This document shows positions 59,585-64,000 of a stretch of DNA of 64,000 bases, piece by piece. The notes under the pieces are model-generated. The model had not been told where the DNA came from and did not search any database. It saw only the letters and a program-made list of their open reading frames with translations. This DNA comes from Metopolophium dirhodum (taxonomy: Eukaryota; Arthropoda; Insecta; Hemiptera; Aphididae). A program made the translations under genes and the position numbers. The stretch spans positions 20,272,393 through 20,336,392 of the forward strand of contig NC_083568.1 in the NCBI RefSeq assembly GCF_019925205.1, read 5' to 3'. Within the stretch, counting starts at the first letter, position 1. Every line of letters starts with the position of its first letter.

Positions 59585-62500
59585 ATACATACTATAATAT
59601 AATATATATTGTATACACAGAAAATATTATGTATTTATATGTTTAATACACTGTACCACAGCCTCAGTCATTCGTTGAATGTAACGAGGGATGCGGAATG
59701 CTGAGGATTACGTTGGCCACCGATTTAGTTGTTAGCTATAGTTATTATTAAATTATTAAAAGTGTGTATTTTATAATTCAAGCCGTGATATGGCCTGCAG
59801 GATCGTATATAGGTTTTTATTGACGTATTTTTATTATTACTATTATCATGATTATATTAAAATATAATCTTTCTCTCCGAACGGGTGTTTTTCGGGTAGA
59901 AGAAGTGTGCTCCGATAGTTTCACGTGACCCTGCTGATTATCGATTGAAAATCGAGACTATATTAATATAGTATAGTTGGTACTTCGAATACGGAATAGG
60001 TCATTTTTCAAAAACACTCTCGGGTTTTTTCACGTACACCTACACACGTGAGGAAAAACTACACATCATATTATATAAGTACGCGCGTTGAAGAATAGTA
60101 AAGGGACTTAAGCTATAGCGCAATTTTAATCGAGAATCGTTTTTCGAACTCTATGATTTATCATCGATTTCAACATTATTGAACATCACGAAGCACTATG
60201 TAATATATTACTACTGTCCCACACCCCGTATGGTCACCGTATCCACTTCGGCTTTGTTCGTTTGTCAATGTATTATTGCGTCTACAGCCATTGATCGAGT
60301 TATAATATATTGTATATTATGTGTATAAATTATACTATATATTATGCGTACTGCCACAATCCCTTCCAAAAACATAACGCGGACGAGTTTAGATATACTA
60401 TTATATTATCGTAATTATTAATCGTTGTTATTGTTCGGTTATATTCAGTGTGGTGGACGAAAAACTATATAAACGCGCTTTCCCTCTCGCCCGAATCGAT
60501 AAACATAGTAATATTATTATGATAATATTATGCCGTTTGAAAATTGTGTTTTTCCGGAACAAAAGCGGGGTTTAGCCGCACTGTAGATGTGTACGCAGTG
60601 TTGTTGCCGCAATATTTAGTATAGTTATTGTAGCCTTGTTGGACTGACTACGGTATCTAGAGAAATCGATTATGCATACAATATCATACCATACCTATTT
60701 TATAACGCGTTGATGGATAGGTTGTATTATAGTTATAGTACCATAATAATATGTACACTAAAGCGAGATGATGGTCCTCTGCAGTACAGATAATTGGTTG
60801 TACGTTTTTCTGATAAGTTTTGCATTGAATCGAACAAAAATAATAATGAAAATTAAAATATGTAACCACAAATAACGAACCATTGGATTTCAAGGTTTTG
60901 ATACGTTTGAATCCATTTTTACGGCTAGTAGTGGCGTGCCCAGAGGGGTGGGGGTTATATACTCCTGCTACCATTGTCCCATATAATGCCGTTTTTTGCA
61001 ACCTCATCCCAAAGCAAGTGGTAATGAATGATAATATTAAAAAAAAAAAATATAGGTACCTACTTGTAATTATTGAAATTAAACTGTATCCATTAAAACG
61101 AAAAAAAATTAAATTAAATTGTGATATGCATTAACAAAAACAACAAAAAGACACGATAAAATTATGATATTGTGGTGTTTAATATTACTTTTATTTGAAA
61201 GGGACGGTGTATAAAAATGCCTTTCGAATATTTATTTTCATAAATAATTATTATGCCGGAACGCTCGAGTGATTGTGTCTGAAAAAATGGTATTTATTGC
61301 AGTTTAATTAATGTTCGTTTTTAAAATTGATTTTTTAAAACTAAACCCCAGTTTTTATTATTATTTCTATTTTTAATACATATTATTATAGTTGCTGCTT
61401 TTAGTTGAAAATCATAATTAATCACATAATGTAAAATGCTTTTAGTTATACCAGCTTGAGATACCTAACACCTATTATTTACATTACTACTATTTCATGT
61501 GTAATTTATCATGCAGAACGTTTATGTGTACGTATATAATATATATATTATTATTTTTTAATAATAATGGTTTGCAGATGATGTTCGAAACAATTGTAAA
61601 ATAATAATTTATCGAACAACTTTTGTGGTAAAAATTAAACTAGAATTAATCGTTTCACGTATTGTTACCGAAAATAATAATACGGCCGTATGAATCATAC
61701 AATCATGATGATGTGATTATTAAATTTTTTTTTTCTGTTTTAATATTAAGTATATTTCATACTTAGTATTGACAAGATAAATGTATTTTTCAAATTTTTA
61801 AAAACAAAACCCGATGATTTTTTTTAACGGAATAAAAACAGTAACAATAATTGTGGTTTGAGCAATAACATAAAAATAATACAAACTACTCACAGAATAA
61901 ACGTGTTCACGTATTAAAGGTGTCGCAAGTGAATTTATTACACACAAATTTGACGGAGACTAACACCTTATTCTATTAAGTGAACTCTTTCCACTTCTAT
62001 TGCGTGAATACGATAATTTAAATTTGTATATATTTTAATGAAACAAAAACATTTGCACTATCGAATAATGTGTTACATAAGTAAACTTTTGAATAACAAC
62101 TTATGAAAATGTATACATATTGTATACACTATAGTATATAGTCAAATGTCAGAAAATATTCAAGTTTATGAAAAAATTGGATATTTAAAATTTAAATAAA
62201 TAACGAGTGTATAAATTACTGTAAAACTATTTAATATGTTGCCCTATACTGTCTTAAATATTAAAAAGTAAATACAACATTTGTATTTGTTGTGTATAAC
62301 ATATTGTACTCTAAAAGTAAAATAATAAAATATGTTCAAATTTTCAAACATCACTTAGTAAAATACTAAACGGAATGTATAATGTAACATATAAACAATT
62401 TTCTCGGTAATACATTCTACACGAAAAATATAAGTTAAAAAAAAATTACAAAATATGTGAAATTTCTGAAGTTTAAGCAAGTTAAGATTTATTATATGAT

Positions 62501-63538
62501 TGAATTAAAATATTTTTTTGTTTAAAATCATAATATTTGATCAATTGTGTTAAAAAAATATTTTTAATTAGATTATTATTAATTTAAATTTAAATATACA
62601 TTTTATTCACTAGTAGTTGTTTTAAAACTTCTATAAAAGTGTTTAAATGTTATTAATGTCTTTTAATGTACTGCTACTATAAAACAAAAATGGATGAATT
62701 TTGGAAATCACATCTTTGAATACGAAGCTTACATTTTTTATACCCTCGTATTTTGTTCACATGCGCTTTTTTAAATTTAAGAAAAACTTAGTTGAAATTA
62801 ATTTTGGAAAAACTATGTTTAGATTAAAATAAAATCGTGGTATGCAATATATGCATATTTTATAAAATAAACAATAGTAAGATATTGTTTGAAAAATAAT
62901 TTTTATAATTTTATTTATATTAGTAAGAACACGCCAGCCATGGCCATATCAAACAGTAGAATAATATTATATATATAATATATATTATGTTTAACATAAG
63001 TCACCGTAGTTAAAATAGTGACGATACAGCATTTTTTGAACGATGATCTTGAAGAGACATGATGATGAGAAATGACGAGAACTTATGACTTTACAATTTG
63101 AAATGTAAACACATTAACGGTTGTATATACTATAACATATAAACATAATATATGTATAATGCATAATATTATACGTATATTAATGTAGACATTTATAATA
63201 TTTTATATACCTAATTTCAATGCTATAAGTTTATAGTATCAGAGTAGTTCTCATTGCAGCATATGGCTCTTACGCCAGATGTTAAGTACATAATATACAC
63301 TAGCTGTATGTTAGTGCAAAGCCTGCAGAGATGTGTTTCTTTTTATTTTTTTTTAAATTACAAAATAAGATGTGAAACGTATTATTTATTTACAATGTCT
63401 ACAAAATAACAGTCACGAGTAGTTGTTGCTCACATTTCCCAGAAGTTGTAGTGCGCAAGTAAACTCTATTCATAATTGTGTACACTATTATTGGACCGTT
63501 TGTTTATTTGTCAAACGAACTTTAATTTAATTTCGCAG
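59581..63538. other. Mostly AT-rich stretch upstream of the edge exon
   Basis: A TATA-like word TATATAAACGCGC is at 60466, and an initiator-like TCAGTG at 60445 lies in the wrong order for it. A single transposon-like end (AGTGGCGTGCCCAGAGGGG) is at about 60930-60950 with no partner. The remainder has no recognised feature. It may be a 5' leader intron of the gene starting at 63539. Confidence 0.4.
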
Positions 63539-63618
63539 GATGATTTAAGAATGAAATCTGACGTCAAATTTGTAGTCTGTACCTGTTTAATAATCGCAAA
63601 TACAGTGTTTAACACAGC
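63539..63618 (+). CDS. First coding exon of a secreted-protein gene (partial, runs off the window)
   Basis: A pyrimidine- and A-rich tract ending TTTCGCAG (acceptor AG at 63537-63538) precedes 12 bases of leader and an ATG at 63551. The frame gives 22 codons and two bases, then the strong donor GTGAGT at 63619, so the intron is phase 2. The peptide MKSDVKFVVCTCLIIANTVF plus NT is a textbook secretory signal: a charged start with Lys2 and Lys6, a hydrophobic core at residues 7-16 and small or polar residues where cleavage would fall. The acceptor before the ATG implies at least one upstream leader exon. The rest of the window (63619-64000) is intron-like and shows no convincing second exon. 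The product cannot be named; in aphids, genes with a signal peptide on a short first coding exon include salivary effectors, but many ordinary secreted proteins share this layout. Confidence 0.55.
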
Positions 63619-64000
63619 GTGAGTTTTCAAATTTTAGTTTTACTTACGTTTTAAAATACTTTGATAGTGTTATAAGTTTCGGTACTTCATCGTAAAATTC
63701 ATTGCAACAAAACTATTTAAAATCGTACAAAACATATCTAATATATGTTCTATTATACAATTGTTATTGTTTGTCGACACTTATTTTTTTAACCTACAAT
63801 CCTAAAGGTTTTAATAATTGTTATTGAATTGAAATTATATTATCAATTAAATCTTCTACAGTGTAATAGTTTTGTGCTTTTTTTAAAGTGTTTTTAAGCT
63901 TTAAATTGATTAAGTTTTGTTAAATCGCTGCTATTGAGTTACATTCGCTAGTATAACATTGTCTACAATAGGATTCAAGAATGTGTTTTTCCTTATTTCT
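63619..64000 (+). other. Presumed first coding intron, start only
   Basis: It begins at the GTGAGT donor and is AT-rich to the window end. An acceptor-like TTCTACAG at about 63861 would continue the phase-2 frame for only a few codons before a stop, so it is probably not used. Confidence 0.45.

Noticed and set aside
60684..61007. Minus-strand frame of 107 codons
   Set aside because: It overlaps a transposon-like terminus near 60930-60950 and has no domain; probably chance.
1..64000. CRISPR arrays, bacterial operons, ribosomal or tRNA genes
   Set aside because: No regularly spaced repeats with unique spacers, no rRNA-like blocks and no complete tRNA cloverleaf were seen. The composition and splice signals are those of an animal nuclear genome.

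Overview
This window is nuclear DNA of a eukaryote. It is strongly AT-rich and carries no long open reading frames. It has dense TA, TTA, TG and TGTA microsatellites and many decayed transposons. The recurring TAGGTAC/GTACCTA heptamers, the ATAATATTAT-rich texture and a long dispersed repeat near 9.2-10.1 kb all resemble aphid genomes (Hemiptera: Aphididae). That assignment rests on familiarity and was not tested by a search.

No complete protein-coding gene can be supported. The best gene evidence is at the right edge, 63539-63618. There a splice acceptor, an ATG, 22 codons that read as a secretory signal peptide and a GTGAGT donor follow one another. It looks like the first coding exon of a secreted-protein gene that continues beyond the window. 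A weaker candidate first exon lies at 15113-15206, inside a CpG-rich island of about 850 bp with an upstream ORF; it would encode a basic N-terminus and an Ala/Val-rich membrane anchor. Several other CpG-rich islands (about 1.7-2.2, 32.8-33.2, 44.1-44.5, 45.5-45.8 and 58.4-59.5 kb) look like promoters or 5' regions, but I could not connect them to exons.

Most of what can be identified is mobile DNA. hAT-like elements with terminal inverted repeats, several with 7-8 bp target-site duplications, lie at 2986-3147, 4455-5028 (nested in another inverted-repeat element), 21804-22413, 30775-31606, 32271-32731 and 52973-53121. A decayed hAT transposase carrying only the C-terminal dimerisation part is at 40559-41353 (minus). 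A pogo/Tigger-like MITE is at 8635-8796, a Helitron 3' end stops at 25819, and a possible PIF/Harbinger-like MITE is at 51656-52120. Three broken LINE 3' ends (12.4-13.0 kb plus strand; 19.4-19.6 and 52.5-52.7 kb minus strand) share a cysteine/histidine zinc-knuckle region and C-terminus. The 30.7-32.8 kb stretch is the densest: a hAT element holds a second, almost completely palindromic 438-bp foldback element, followed by a perfect 17-bp-arm hairpin and another hAT element with a perfect 8-bp duplication.

Large tracts (5.1-8.6, 15.3-21.8, 22.4-25.5, 35.4-39.5, 45.8-51.2, 53.1-56.9 and 59.6-63.5 kb) show nothing I can name. The layout fits an intergenic or long-intron region. I did not find a new functional system. 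The palindromic foldback element, the nested insertions and the edge exon are the observations most worth following.
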